In this document: positions 1 through 8,584 of the stretch, piece by piece
Layout: every line of letters begins with the position of its first letter
How positions within the stretch are numbered: position 1 is the first letter of the stretch
Assembly (NCBI GenBank): GCA_009700115.1
Contig: WLMU01000009.1
Span: 1-41,675 of the forward strand
DNA: 41,675 nucleotides
Origin: Actinomycetota bacterium
GTDB lineage: Bacteria > Actinomycetota > Acidimicrobiia > Acidimicrobiales > Acidimicrobilacustridaceae
Reading direction: 5' to 3'
Made by a program: the position numbers and the translations under genes
The notes under the pieces: generated by a model
What the model was told of the DNA's origin: nothing
What the model saw: the letters and a program-made list of their open reading frames with translations, nothing else
The model's database searches: none

Positions 1-360
1 GACTCCGAACTCGGCGACGAAGGTGTCCGCTCATTGCTCGGCATGTTTGGGCTCAGCGGCGAGAAAGTCTTTCAAGATGCAGGAACACTCTCCGGCGGAG
101 AGAAAACCAAACTCGCACTCGCTCAGCTCGTTGCCGGAAATCACAATCTTTTGTTACTCGACGAACCCACCAACAACCTCGACCCGATGTCGCGATCAGC
201 CACAGGGGCAGCACTCGCTGCGTGGCCAGGAACAATGGTCATTGTGAGTCATGACGTTGAATTTGTGGAAGCACTCGCGCCTGATCGCATCTTGCTCATG
301 CCCGATGGACAGCTTGATTACTTCTCGGCCGAGTCGCTTGAACTCGTGGCTCTGGCTTAG
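1..360 (+). CDS. ABC-F family ATP-binding protein, C-terminal part (5' end outside window)
   Basis: Open from base 1 in frame 1 to a TAG at 358-360, giving the last 119 residues of an ABC ATPase. Visible are the ABC signature LSGGEKTKLALAQL, the Walker B and D-loop LLLLDEPTNNLD, and the H-loop IVSHD. The DEPTNNLD form and the absence of membrane segments point to the ABC-F class, soluble twin-ATPase proteins that act on ribosomes in translation or antibiotic protection. This would be the second nucleotide-binding domain. The subfamily (EttA, Uup or another) cannot be decided from the tail. It runs convergently into prfB with only 3 bases between the stops. Confidence 0.85.
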   Translation, partial: DSELGDEGVRSLLGMFGLSGEKVFQDAGTLSGGEKTKLALAQLVAGNHNLLLLDEPTNNLDPMSRSATGAALAAWPGTMVIVSHDVEFVEALAPDRILLMPDGQLDYFSAESLELVALA

Positions 361-363
361 GCG

Positions 364-1488
364 TTACTCGCCAGTGGTGTCAGCGGTGTCAGCACCACTG
401 CGTTCCCACTGCAGATAGGCCTCCATAAAGCCATCGAGGTCGCCGTCAAAGACTGCATCGACGTTGCCGACTTCGTAGCCGGACCGAAGGTCCTTGACCA
501 TTTGATAGGGCTGAATCACGTATGAGCGGATCTGGCTACCGAAGCCCACTGATCGCTGTTCGCCACGGATATTTGAAAGTTCCGCCAATCGCTCTTCGCG
601 CTGACGCTCTGCCAATTTCGCCCGAAGGATCTGCATCGCTCGATCCTTATTCTGATGCTGACTGCGTTCGTTCTGACAGGACGTCACGATTCCGGTTGGT
701 AAATGCGTAATACGCACCGCCGAATCGGTCACATTGACGTGCTGACCACCGGCACCCGAGGAACGGTACGTATCGATGCGAAGGTCCTTCTCGTCGACCT
801 CTATGTCGGGGACGTCTTCAAGGAATGGAGTGACCTTTAGCGCAGCAAAAGCAGTTTGTCGCTTGCCCTGCGCATTGAATGGCGAAATGCGCACTAAACG
901 GTGAACGCCATGCTCGGAACGCAATCGACCGTAAGCATGGCGACCGTTCACGAGGAACGTGGCGGAAGAGATTCCTGCTTCGTTGCCAGCAGAAACTTCA
1001 TCAAGTTCGACATCGAAACCGCGCTTTTCGGCCCAGCGAAGGAACATGCGCAAGAGCATGTTCGCCCAGTCCTGCGCATCGGCACCGCCTTCACCTGACT
1101 GAATTTCACAGATTGCATTGGTGTCGTCGTATTCGCCAGTGAACAGCGCGCGAAGTTCAAGTTCGCCGAGATCAGACGCCAAGACCGCCATGGCTTCTTC
1201 TACCTCGGCTTCTACCGACTCGTCGCCTTCTTCACGACTGAGCTCATGCAACGTCTCTGAATCTTCAAGCCGTGACATCAACTGCTCGTAAAGTTCAAGA
1301 TCCTCGGTGCAGGCCGAGAGTTCCCCATTGATCTTTCGTGCGAGATCAGGGTCATCCCAGAGATCGGGGCGACTTGCTTCCGTCTCGAGTTGGGGGCGCG
1401 CAATCATCAGTTCTTCGATGCGCAGATAGACACGTGCCTCGTCGATCCGTCGACGAAGGTCGGTGAGGTCGTCGGAGAAATCCCTCAT
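364..1488 (-). CDS. prfB: Peptide chain release factor 2
   Basis: Terminates translation at UGA and UAA by recognising the stop codon and triggering peptidyl-tRNA hydrolysis on the ribosome. The 374-residue product has the SPF stop-recognition tripeptide (RISPFNAQGKRQ, about residue 202), which marks RF2 rather than RF1. It also has the catalytic GGQ loop (SSGAGGQHVN, about residue 248). The ORF track extends 24 codons upstream, but that part (MGQDPPECPMPV...) lies inside the secA end. The ATG at 1488 overlaps the secA TGA as ATGA, so that start is chosen. The frame is continuous, so there is no programmed +1 frameshift of the E. coli type. It is probably translationally coupled to secA. Confidence 0.95.
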   Translation of the reverse strand: MRDFSDDLTDLRRRIDEARVYLRIEELMIARPQLETEASRPDLWDDPDLARKINGELSACTEDLELYEQLMSRLEDSETLHELSREEGDESVEAEVEEAMAVLASDLGELELRALFTGEYDDTNAICEIQSGEGGADAQDWANMLLRMFLRWAEKRGFDVELDEVSAGNEAGISSATFLVNGRHAYGRLRSEHGVHRLVRISPFNAQGKRQTAFAALKVTPFLEDVPDIEVDEKDLRIDTYRSSGAGGQHVNVTDSAVRITHLPTGIVTSCQNERSQHQNKDRAMQILRAKLAERQREERLAELSNIRGEQRSVGFGSQIRSYVIQPYQMVKDLRSGYEVGNVDAVFDGDLDGFMEAYLQWERSGADTADTTGE

Positions 1489-4202
1489 GCGCCGTGGCAG
1501 AGTTTGAACTTCTTGCCTGATCCGCACGGGCATGGGGCATTCCGGGGGGTCTTGTCCCATTCACTCTTGACGACTGGTTCGTTACTGAACTCTTCAATTG
1601 CTTCGACGGGGGCATCGAGACCCTCGGCTGCTGCCTGTGCGCGGGCTGCTGCCTGCATGCCGCTCGGCGCCTCGCTGGGATCAACAGGTGCCGTGTACTG
1701 GAGATTCGACACCTGCGGTTCGGAGTTCTGCTCGGTGACTGTGACCTGAGCGTGCATGACGTAGGTGACAAAGTCTGTTGCAACAGCGGCCATCATCGAG
1801 CCGAACATCTCGTAACCCTCACGCTGCCATTCAACAAGCGGATCCTTCTGACCCATCGCACGAAGGTTGATGCCTTCTTGTAGGTAGTCCATCTCGTAAA
1901 GATGTTCACGCCATTTCTGATCGATAATTCGCAGCATCACCTGGCGTTCAACTTCACGCATGGTGTCGTCACCGAATTCAGCTTCGCGACGCTCGTAATA
2001 CGCAGTCGCCTCGCCCATGATCATTTCGTAGAGGCCGTCAGTCGTCATCGCCTCGCGGAGATGTTGCTCGGTGAGTTCGGTCGGCCACATCGCTGCAACC
2101 TCGGAATGCAGTCCGTGTAGGTCCCACTCGCCTGTTTCATCGCTTACGCAGAATGTAGAAATCGTGGTGTCGATCGCCTCGGCGAGATAACCCATGGCTT
2201 CGTCACGAAGATCAGCGTTATCGAGAATCTGATCGCGGCGCTTGTAGATCACTTTGCGCTGCTCGTTCATGACCTCGTCGTATTTGAGGACGTCTTTACG
2301 AATTTCAGCGTTTCGCTGTTCAACGGTGTTCTGTGCGCGTTCGATGGCCTTGCTCACCATCTTGGCTTCGATCGGCACATCGTCATCGAGGGTCTTACCC
2401 ATGACCCAGTTCATCGCCCCGGTCGCAAACAAGCGCATGAGATCGTCTTCAAGTGAAAGGTAGAAACGACTCTCGCCCGGGTCACCCTGACGGCCGGATC
2501 GACCACGAAGCTGATTATCGATTCGTCGACTTTCATGACGCTCGGTTCCAAGAACGTAGAGGCCGCCTAGTTCCCGAACCTTGTCGCCACCTTCGCGACA
2601 TTCCGGTTCGTGGAGAGCGAACAGTTCCGCAAGGCGGGTTTGGCCCTCTTCGGTTTCAGGATCGAGACCTTCTGCTGCGAGATCGCGCGCGGCGAGACCT
2701 TCGGCGTTTCCCCCGAGGAGGATGTCGACACCACGACCGGCCATGTTGGTAGCCACAGTCACTGCTCCGAGGCGACCCGCCTGCGCGACGATATCGGCCT
2801 CACGGAAATGCAGTTTGGCGTTGAGGATTTCGTGGGCTACTCCACGCTTATTGAGATAACGAGAAAGCGTTTCCGACTTCTCTACAGAAATCGTTCCGAC
2901 GAGCACCGGTTGGCCGGCTTCGCTACGCGCCGCGATGTCATCGACCACCGCATTGAACTTGGCGTCCTCGCTCTTGTAGATGAGATCGCCCTTGTCGAGT
3001 CGCACCATTGGCCGATGGGTTGGGATCGGCACGACATGAAGGTTGTAGGTAGACAGAAACTCTGAAGCCTCTGTTTCTGCCGTACCGGTCATTCCGGCAA
3101 GTTTTTCGTACATGCGGAAATAGTTCTGCAGCGTGATCGTGGCAAGAGTCTGGTTCTCTTCCTCAATCTTTACGCCTTCTTTTGCTTCAACAGCTTGATG
3201 CAGACCTTCAGACCAACGACGACCGTCGAGGATGCGACCGGTGAACTCGTCAACGATCTTCACCTGTCCGTGCTGGACGACGTAATCCTTATCGCGCTTG
3301 AATAATTCCTTGGCACGAAGTGCAGCCTGCAGTTGATGGACAAGGTTCTGAGAAACCTCGTCGTACATGTTGTCGACACCGAGAGCACGCTCGACAGCTT
3401 CGACACCCTCGTCAGTGGGGGCAACGGTGCGCTTCTCTTCGTCGACGTCGTAATGAACGTCGCGCTTGAGTCCACGCACGATCGAGGCGAACTGATAATA
3501 AATCTTGGCGGCATCGGCGATGCGGCCGGAAATGATGAGCGGAGTACGAGCTTCGTCGATGAGGATCGAGTCGATTTCGTCGACGATGCAATAGGAACGA
3601 CCACGCTGAACTTGTTCAGCACGGCTCATTGCCATGTTGTCGCGCAAATAATCGAATCCGAATTCGTTATTTGTTCCGTAGGTGATATCGCACGCGTATT
3701 GCGCTCGCTTCACGACTGGGTCGTTCATGCCAGGGATAACTAGGCCGACCGACATTCCGAGGCGCCGATGAACACGCCCCATCCAATCGGAATCTCGGGT
3801 GGCTAAGTAATCGTTCACCGTAACGATGTGAACGCCATTGCCAGCGAGCGCATTGAGATAGACCGGGAGAGTCGAGACAAGGGTCTTGCCTTCACCGGTC
3901 TTCATTTCCGCAACCCATCCGAAATGCAGCGCCGCGCCGCCCATCATCTGGACGTCGTAATGACGCTGGCCAATCTCGCGACGAGCGGCCTCGCGAACCA
4001 CAGCAAATGCATCGACGAGGATGTCCTCGAGATCGGCCCCATTACCCAATTGCTCACGGAACTCGATGGTCCGGTGAGCGAGTGCTTCATCGGACAATCG
4101 TTCGATTTCCGGCTCGAGGGCATTGATCTCGGGAACGAGACCTTCAATGGCCCGTACCTTCTTGCCTTCGCCGGCGCGCAGAATCTTGTCGAGGATGCCC
4201 AT
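1485..4202 (-). CDS. secA: Protein translocase subunit SecA
   Basis: Motor ATPase that drives preproteins through the SecYEG channel at the cytoplasmic membrane. The 905 residues match housekeeping SecA1 length. In order there are the N-terminal helix region, Walker A (EMKTGEGKT, about residue 100-107), the DEAD-box-like VDEIDSILIDEA (about 205-216), the preprotein cross-linking and helical wing/scaffold domains, a linker, and a C-terminal SEC-C zinc motif CPCGSGKKFKLCHG. The zinc tail suggests contact with SecB-like partners, ribosomes or lipid. The start ATG at 4202 has no Shine-Dalgarno sequence but lies 10 nt after a TAGACT -10 box. prfB follows with an ATGA overlap; comF lies 86 nt upstream on the same strand. 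Confidence 0.98.
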   Translation of the reverse strand: MGILDKILRAGEGKKVRAIEGLVPEINALEPEIERLSDEALAHRTIEFREQLGNGADLEDILVDAFAVVREAARREIGQRHYDVQMMGGAALHFGWVAEMKTGEGKTLVSTLPVYLNALAGNGVHIVTVNDYLATRDSDWMGRVHRRLGMSVGLVIPGMNDPVVKRAQYACDITYGTNNEFGFDYLRDNMAMSRAEQVQRGRSYCIVDEIDSILIDEARTPLIISGRIADAAKIYYQFASIVRGLKRDVHYDVDEEKRTVAPTDEGVEAVERALGVDNMYDEVSQNLVHQLQAALRAKELFKRDKDYVVQHGQVKIVDEFTGRILDGRRWSEGLHQAVEAKEGVKIEEENQTLATITLQNYFRMYEKLAGMTGTAETEASEFLSTYNLHVVPIPTHRPMVRLDKGDLIYKSEDAKFNAVVDDIAARSEAGQPVLVGTISVEKSETLSRYLNKRGVAHEILNAKLHFREADIVAQAGRLGAVTVATNMAGRGVDILLGGNAEGLAARDLAAEGLDPETEEGQTRLAELFALHEPECREGGDKVRELGGLYVLGTERHESRRIDNQLRGRSGRQGDPGESRFYLSLEDDLMRLFATGAMNWVMGKTLDDDVPIEAKMVSKAIERAQNTVEQRNAEIRKDVLKYDEVMNEQRKVIYKRRDQILDNADLRDEAMGYLAEAIDTTISTFCVSDETGEWDLHGLHSEVAAMWPTELTEQHLREAMTTDGLYEMIMGEATAYYERREAEFGDDTMREVERQVMLRIIDQKWREHLYEMDYLQEGINLRAMGQKDPLVEWQREGYEMFGSMMAAVATDFVTYVMHAQVTVTEQNSEPQVSNLQYTAPVDPSEAPSGMQAAARAQAAAEGLDAPVEAIEEFSNEPVVKSEWDKTPRNAPCPCGSGKKFKLCHGA

Positions 4203-4212
4203 GAGAACGACG

Positions 4213-4218
4213 AGTCTA
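4213..4218 (-). promoter_or_regulatory. Putative -10 box (TAGACT) for secA
   Basis: Reading the minus strand, TAGACT fits the actinobacterial TANNNT -10 pattern and ends 10 nt before the secA ATG. Transcription would begin within a few bases of the start codon, giving a very short or absent leader. No convincing -35 element is visible. Confidence 0.45.
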
Positions 4219-4288
4219 CCGACGCCTTCCTTAGGTCACGGTCAGAAGAGGGTGAGGACTCGGTGAGAAGCCCGCTCCCGACCCACTC

Positions 4289-4936
4289 TCACGACATTGT
4301 CCGGTCAGGGGTTGCGGCCAAAGCCAATCCCAGGACTGTTGCGGCACCGGCATCGCGCAGAACGCTGGCCGCTGCCGCCATGGTGGATCCAGTTGTCACC
4401 ACGTCGTCCACGACGACCACGACCTGTGGAACTCGACCTAGAGCTGCGAAATGGACCCCCTGAGACCTCTCAGCACGGTTTCGGCCGGTCTGATGAACGC
4501 CGGGCAGTCGCCGAAGCAGTCGTTGGACACGGTGGCCGGATTGACGGGCCAGTTCCCTCGTCACTACCTCTGCCTGATCGAAGCCGCGATATCGAACTCG
4601 CTCGGGAGTGGTGGGGGCCCAGGTCAGGACGGTGTCCGGATGGTGAGTGGCCGCGATGTCGTCAAGGAGAAACGAAAGAGCTGGAGCGAGGGTCCGGACC
4701 ACGCTCCAACCACCGCGAAATTTCAGGTCAGCGATGAACGGGCGGGAAATTTCGTCGTAGCGAACCAACGCCGCCACTTGATCAAGGGACGGGATCTGCT
4801 TGATCGACGCCGCGGCTTCGAGCTCACCGATGCAGGAAGAACAAGGCGAACCACCGAGGGAGCCGCAACGGACACAAGACGTTGGAAACCACTGTTCAAA
4901 GAAGCCATCGATGGAACCACGCCACTGCTCGAACAC
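4289..4936 (-). CDS. ComF family phosphoribosyltransferase-like protein
   Basis: 215 residues. The N-terminus carries a four-cysteine zinc-finger-like motif (CVRCGSLGGSPCSSC, about residues 21-35). The C-terminal type I phosphoribosyltransferase fold has the PRPP-binding loop VVVVVDDVVTTGST. ComF proteins are needed for inward DNA transport in competent bacteria, but homologues are widespread without known competence, so substrate and role here are unclear. The GTG start at 4936 is supported by a TAGTTT box 6 nt upstream. It precedes secA on the same strand. The hibernation factor gene often found between comF and secA is absent. Confidence 0.85.
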   Translation of the reverse strand: MFEQWRGSIDGFFEQWFPTSCVRCGSLGGSPCSSCIGELEAAASIKQIPSLDQVAALVRYDEISRPFIADLKFRGGWSVVRTLAPALSFLLDDIAATHHPDTVLTWAPTTPERVRYRGFDQAEVVTRELARQSGHRVQRLLRRLPGVHQTGRNRAERSQGVHFAALGRVPQVVVVVDDVVTTGSTMAAAASVLRDAGAATVLGLALAATPDRTMS

Positions 4937-4942
4937 GAAGAA

Positions 4943-4948
4943 AAACTA
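4943..4948 (-). promoter_or_regulatory. Putative -10 box (TAGTTT) for leaderless comF
   Basis: On the minus strand TAGTTT ends exactly 6 nt before the GTG at 4936, the spacing expected if the transcript starts at or next to the start codon. No Shine-Dalgarno sequence precedes the GTG. Confidence 0.5.
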
Positions 4949-5021
4949 CCGACGACCCCAAATGACGTCATGGGTCGCTCGCACTTTCGAAAGCAGATAG
5001 GACTGTTTGCGAGGTTGCTGC

Positions 5022-5837
5022 TCAGTGCATCAGTTGCGGAGGATTCGTTCCGTCGATGATGGAACGCGTCCGCAAGGTGACAGCCGCCGGCGTGTCGTCG
5101 TGGGTAGTGATCCAGAACTTCTTTGACTTCACCGCATCGATCACCGCATCAGCGACGAGATCGGGGCTCATACCGGCGTCGATCATTGGTCCTGCCAGTT
5201 CGGAGATCATGTCCACTTCTTCAGTACTAACTCCGGGCTTGTTGCGAGCGGAACTCGCAATCTTTGTCTTGACCCATGATGGACACAGCACCGAGACACC
5301 AACCGCTGATTGCTGCATCGCCAATTCACTACACAGGGTCTCCGATAACGCCACAACGCCATATTTTGCGATGTTGTACGGACCCATGAATGGCGCCGAG
5401 AACAGACCAGCAACAGATGCAGTGTTCACGATGTGGCCTTCGCCCTGTTCAAGCAATCCCGGGAGGAAGACGCGGACGCCATGGATGACGCTCCATAGGT
5501 CAACATCGATGACCCACTTCCAGTCTGCGATATTGATGTCGGCCATTGACCCGCCTCCACCAACGCCTGCGTTATTGCAAACAACATGCACGGCGCCAAA
5601 AGCCTCGATCGCTGAGCGACGTAGTGCCTCGATCTGATCGCCATCGGAAACATCGCAGGTAACAGTGACGCGTTCAATCGATGCTGGGAGCGAGGCAGAC
5701 GCCGCCTCTAACGCCGGTACTTCGATATCGGCCATGACGATCTTCATGCCCTCGGCGCCGAAACGCTTTACAAGTGCGAGCCCAATGCCGCTCGCTGCTC
5801 CGGTGACGACCACGACCTTGCCCGACAACTGCTCCAC
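5022..5837 (-). CDS. Short-chain dehydrogenase/reductase (SDR), substrate unknown
   Basis: Classical SDR oxidoreductase of about 271 residues. It shows the Rossmann glycine motif TGAASGIG near the N-terminus, an acidic MADIEV position that favours NAD(H) over NADP(H), the NNAGVGGGG structural motif, the catalytic serine in VNTASVAG, and the YNIAK active-site Tyr-Lys pair. The track start at 5855 is a TTG. The GTG at 5837 is preferred because GGGGG lies 6 nt upstream as a ribosome-binding site. The substrate cannot be read from sequence. It sits alone between the sahH terminator hairpin and comF. Confidence 0.85.
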   Translation of the reverse strand: MEQLSGKVVVVTGAASGIGLALVKRFGAEGMKIVMADIEVPALEAASASLPASIERVTVTCDVSDGDQIEALRRSAIEAFGAVHVVCNNAGVGGGGSMADINIADWKWVIDVDLWSVIHGVRVFLPGLLEQGEGHIVNTASVAGLFSAPFMGPYNIAKYGVVALSETLCSELAMQQSAVGVSVLCPSWVKTKIASSARNKPGVSTEEVDMISELAGPMIDAGMSPDLVADAVIDAVKSKKFWITTHDDTPAAVTLRTRSIIDGTNPPQLMH

Positions 5838-5871
5838 GACAACCCCCAAAAACAATTAAGCGAATAACCGA

Positions 5872-5906
5872 GATCCGTCCGAGACCAAGACGGTCTCGGA
5901 CGGATC
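5872..5906 (-). terminator. 15-bp perfect inverted repeat downstream of sahH
   Basis: GATCCGTCCGAGACC, a 5-nt loop AAGAC, then GGTCTCGGACGGATC: a perfect 15-bp stem. It starts 8 nt past the sahH stop and precedes the SDR gene. The strong, GC-rich hairpin looks like an intrinsic terminator of sahH transcription. A run of U residues does not follow directly; the nearest T-rich stretch is about 15 nt further on, as is common in Actinobacteria. A protein-binding palindrome controlling the SDR gene is an alternative. Confidence 0.7.
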
Positions 5907-5914
5907 GGACGGTA

Positions 5915-7378
5915 TCAGTACCGGTAGTGATCAGACTTGAACGGACCCGTCACCGGAAGGCCAAGGTAGGACGCCTGCTCTTCGGTGAGCTTGGTGAGTT
6001 TCACGCCCAACGCATCGAGGTGCAGCATTGCCACCTTCTCATCGAGGTGCTTCGGAAGCGTGTACACCTGCTTTTCGTAAAAATCAGTGTGTCCGTAGAG
6101 CTCGATCTGTGCGATGACCTGATTCGAGAAACTGTTCGACATCACGAAGCTTGGGTGGCCAGTTGCGCAGCCAAGGTTCATCAGACGACCTTCGGCGAGC
6201 ACGATCACTGAGTGACCATCGGGGAACACATATTCGTCGACCTGAGGCTTGATGTTGACTCGTTGCACATCGCTCATCTTCTTGAGGCCAGCCATATCGA
6301 TTTCGTTATCGAAGTGGCCGATATTGCTCACGATGGCTTGGTGCTTCATCTTGGCCATGTGTTCGGCGGTGATGATGTTGAAGTTTCCGGTAGCGGTTAC
6401 GTAGATGTCGACCGTGTCGAGCACATCTTCGAGGCGCGCGACCTGGTATCCCTCCATCGCTGCTTGCAACGCACAGATCGGGTCGATTTCGGTGATGATG
6501 ACGCGAGCGCCTTGACCGCGAAGTGATGCCGCGCAGCCCTTACCTACATCGCCATAGCCACAAACGAGAGCAACCTTGCCGCCGATCATGACGTCGGTCG
6601 CTCGGTTAAGGCCGTCGATCAGACTGTGACGACATCCATAAAGGTTGTCGAACTTCGATTTTGTGACCGAGTCGTTCACATTGATAGCTGGGAACAGCAG
6701 TTGCCCTGCTTCATGCATTTGGTAGAGACGATGCACACCAGTGGTGGTTTCTTCCGTAACACCCTTGATGTTTGCGGCAACGCCGTGCCAAAGCTCGGGC
6801 TCATTGGCCACAGTGCGGCGCAAAACGTCGAGAACAATCGCCCACTCTTCGGAATCTTCTTCGGTGGTGTCGGGGACAATCCCCGTGCGCTCGTATTCCA
6901 CACCCTTGTGCACGAGAAGTGTGGCGTCGCCACCATCGTCGAGAATCATGTTTGGGCCGCCACCATCGGGCCAACGAAGAATCTGCTCGGTGCACCACCA
7001 GTACTCCTCGAGGGTTTCACCCTTCCAGGCGAAAACCGGAACCCCGGTCGGGCGTTCGAGCGTTCCGTTCGGGCCAACAACGGTCGCAGCCGCAGCGTGG
7101 TCTTGGGTCGAGAAAATGTTGCAACTGACCCAGCGAACATCGGCGCCGAGGCAGGTGAGCGTTTCGATAAGTACTGCGGTCTGGATTGTCATGTGCAACG
7201 AACCCGCAATACGCGCGCCAGCAAGTGGCTGACTATCGGCAAACTCAGCACGCAGGGACATCAGGCCAGGCATTTCATGCTCAGCGAGTTGGATCTCCTT
7301 GCGGCCAAAGCCAGCGAGGGTGAGATCGGCAACTTTGTAGTCAAGGCCGGAATCAGAACGGTCAACGGTCAGGGTCAT
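5915..7378 (-). CDS. ahcY: Adenosylhomocysteinase (S-adenosyl-L-homocysteine hydrolase)
   Basis: Reversibly hydrolyses S-adenosylhomocysteine to adenosine and homocysteine, removing the product inhibitor of SAM-dependent methyltransferases; NAD-dependent and cytosolic. 487 residues, with the hallmark NAD-binding motif ([12 protein letters not shown]), the substrate-domain segments [21 protein letters not shown] and [13 protein letters not shown], and the conserved C-terminal end SDHYRY. The track start is a GTG at 7387. The ATG at 7378 is preferred because it gives the usual N-terminus, with AGAAAG about 9 nt upstream. A strong hairpin follows the gene. The 165-nt leader is described separately. 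Confidence 0.97.
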   Translation of the reverse strand: MTLTVDRSDSGLDYKVADLTLAGFGRKEIQLAEHEMPGLMSLRAEFADSQPLAGARIAGSLHMTIQTAVLIETLTCLGADVRWVSCNIFSTQDHAAAATVVGPNGTLERPTGVPVFAWKGETLEEYWWCTEQILRWPDGGGPNMILDDGGDATLLVHKGVEYERTGIVPDTTEEDSEEWAIVLDVLRRTVANEPELWHGVAANIKGVTEETTTGVHRLYQMHEAGQLLFPAINVNDSVTKSKFDNLYGCRHSLIDGLNRATDVMIGGKVALVCGYGDVGKGCAASLRGQGARVIITEIDPICALQAAMEGYQVARLEDVLDTVDIYVTATGNFNIITAEHMAKMKHQAIVSNIGHFDNEIDMAGLKKMSDVQRVNIKPQVDEYVFPDGHSVIVLAEGRLMNLGCATGHPSFVMSNSFSNQVIAQIELYGHTDFYEKQVYTLPKHLDEKVAMLHLDALGVKLTKLTEEQASYLGLPVTGPFKSDHYRY

Positions 7379-7543
7379 ATGCAGCACTTTCTGTGCGGTC
7401 GGAGTATCCGGTTAAGCGGTCATTCAAGAGGGAAATGTCGGTCGCCGAAGCCGAGACTCCGAAAGGAGACCAGCACAATGACAACCGGTTGTGAGGCTGT
7501 GGCCCTCTGACCCTGCGTTCAGCCTGACGAAAGTCTAGACGCT
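7379..7543 (-). promoter_or_regulatory. sahH upstream region (longest gap in window)
   Basis: 165 nt between the SIS gene and sahH with no credible ORF. It holds a perfect 12-nt palindrome ACAACCGGTTGT at 7481-7492 and a small CTCC-TTTC-GGAG hairpin. I looked for SAH and SAM riboswitch core sequences and did not recognise them. A promoter for sahH is likely here, but no clear -10 could be fixed. Confidence 0.35.
7481..7492. promoter_or_regulatory. Perfect palindrome ACAACCGGTTGT (possible operator)
   Basis: A 12-nt perfect dyad about 103 nt upstream of the sahH ATG. The position and symmetry suit a regulator dimer site. No regulator is encoded nearby, so the identity is unknown. Confidence 0.3.
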
Positions 7544-7553
7544 TCAAGCGTCT
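7537..7553 (-). terminator. 17-nt palindrome overlapping the SIS gene stop
   Basis: AGACGCTTCAAGCGTCT is symmetrical around its central base. As minus-strand RNA it can fold as a 6-bp stem with a UUGAA loop, spanning the UGA of the SIS-domain gene. It may be a weak terminator or a 3' end stabiliser between that gene and sahH. There is no good U-tract. Confidence 0.35.
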
Positions 7554-8581
7554 CCGACGCGTGAAGCGATCTCGCCAACGATGGGAGCCGGGCCCGGGTC
7601 GACGCCCTGTTCAACGGCGGCATGAAGGGAAACGAAGTGACCGAGCAATTCAAGATCAAAGATCTGTGCCAGGAGACCCTCGCCTGCAGCTTGCACGACA
7701 TGCACTGCGCCAACGACTTCGACAAGTACTTCCTCGACCACACTGAGGCGACTGGCTACGTGTGGGTGTTCAAAATCATGGCGAAGCATGAAGACTTGAA
7801 ATACCTGACGAGTGACGTCGCCGTCTTGGCCCCAGCCAGCGATCTCATCGTGGGTGAGTTCAGGAACCTGATTCGAAAATGCAGCAACTTTCGCGTTCAG
7901 GTTGAATTGCGACTTCCAACAATCAGCAGCAACTCCGCCTGGGCCGTTACCGCCATAGATAATCGGGAATACACGACCCAACCGTCGCGCTAAGCGGCGG
8001 GCGACATTGTCTTCAGCAATGAGTTCATTTCGGCGCACGATGCTCTGGGCAATTGCCAGCTCAACCCACGTTTCGGCTCCCGGATACATACCAAGTCGGC
8101 CGAGCAGTGCCACTACCGGAACCGTGAGGGAACCAAGCGCGGCGCGTTCAACGGGTGCATCCGGCATGACCGGCAGATGAAGCAGGTCGTTCGCCGCGGC
8201 CCAAGATTGAAGGGCCCCTCCCCCGCTGACGCAAACAACGATGGCCCCATCGGCAAGGGCGTCCTGAGCTGCTTCACAAGTTTCTGCCGTGTCACCATCG
8301 AACGAAACGGCAATCACAAGCGTCGATGAATCGACAAAATTCGGGACACCGTATCCGCGATGCACGACAATCGGCACAGGAATCGTTGGGCCAACGGCTT
8401 CGAGCACAATTGCGCCGGCCTGCCCAGCGGCTCCGGCACCCAACAAGACGATGTTTGCGATGTCGTCGTGCGCGGGAAGCTCAACCTTTTCCAGGGCGAG
8501 TCGCGAGACATCGAGCGCCCGCGCAAGTTGTTCGGGAAATGCAGCAGCTGCGTCGAACATCCCGAAGGTGTCGAGGATCAC
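7544..8581 (-). CDS. SIS-domain protein, bifunctional phosphoglucose/phosphomannose isomerase-like (TobH-type)
   Basis: 345 residues with two sugar-isomerase (SIS) halves. The N-terminal half contains IVLLGAGAAGQAG and VSFDGDTAET. The C-terminal half contains VPELTHDEIAGW, matching the Glu/His region of archaeal-type Pgi/Pmi enzymes that interconvert fructose-6-P with glucose-6-P or mannose-6-P. Placement beside manB fits supply of mannose-6-P, and M. tuberculosis has a similar protein next to manB. However, the usual GMGGSA and SGNTEET phosphate-binding motifs are changed, so activity is uncertain. The GTG at 8581 has GAGG 8 nt upstream and lies 3 nt after the Trm112-like gene, in the manB operon. 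Confidence 0.75.
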   Translation of the reverse strand: MILDTFGMFDAAAAFPEQLARALDVSRLALEKVELPAHDDIANIVLLGAGAAGQAGAIVLEAVGPTIPVPIVVHRGYGVPNFVDSSTLVIAVSFDGDTAETCEAAQDALADGAIVVCVSGGGALQSWAAANDLLHLPVMPDAPVERAALGSLTVPVVALLGRLGMYPGAETWVELAIAQSIVRRNELIAEDNVARRLARRLGRVFPIIYGGNGPGGVAADCWKSQFNLNAKVAAFSNQVPELTHDEIAGWGQDGDVTRQVFQVFMLRHDFEHPHVASRLSVVEEVLVEVVGAVHVVQAAGEGLLAQIFDLELLGHFVSLHAAVEQGVDPGPAPIVGEIASRVGDA

Positions 8582-8584
8582 TCC

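Noticed and set aside
1400-1560. Programmed frameshift site for RF2
   Set aside because: The prfB frame is continuous from its ATG; the upstream in-frame extension is simply secA DNA read in another frame.
3828-4463. 211-aa plus-strand ORF over the secA start and comF end
   Set aside because: Antisense to both genes and their intergenic region; no supporting motif.
6626-7510. 294-aa plus-strand ORF opposite sahH
   Set aside because: Antisense to a perfectly recognisable adenosylhomocysteinase; no domain, promoter or ribosome-binding site of its own.
7379-7543. SAH or SAM riboswitch upstream of sahH
   Set aside because: The conserved core sequences of those riboswitches could not be found by eye in either orientation; a covariance-model scan would settle it.
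7622-7993. 123-aa plus-strand ORF opposite the SIS gene
   Set aside because: Looked protein-like at first, but it is the complement of the conserved C-terminal SIS region and matches nothing I know.
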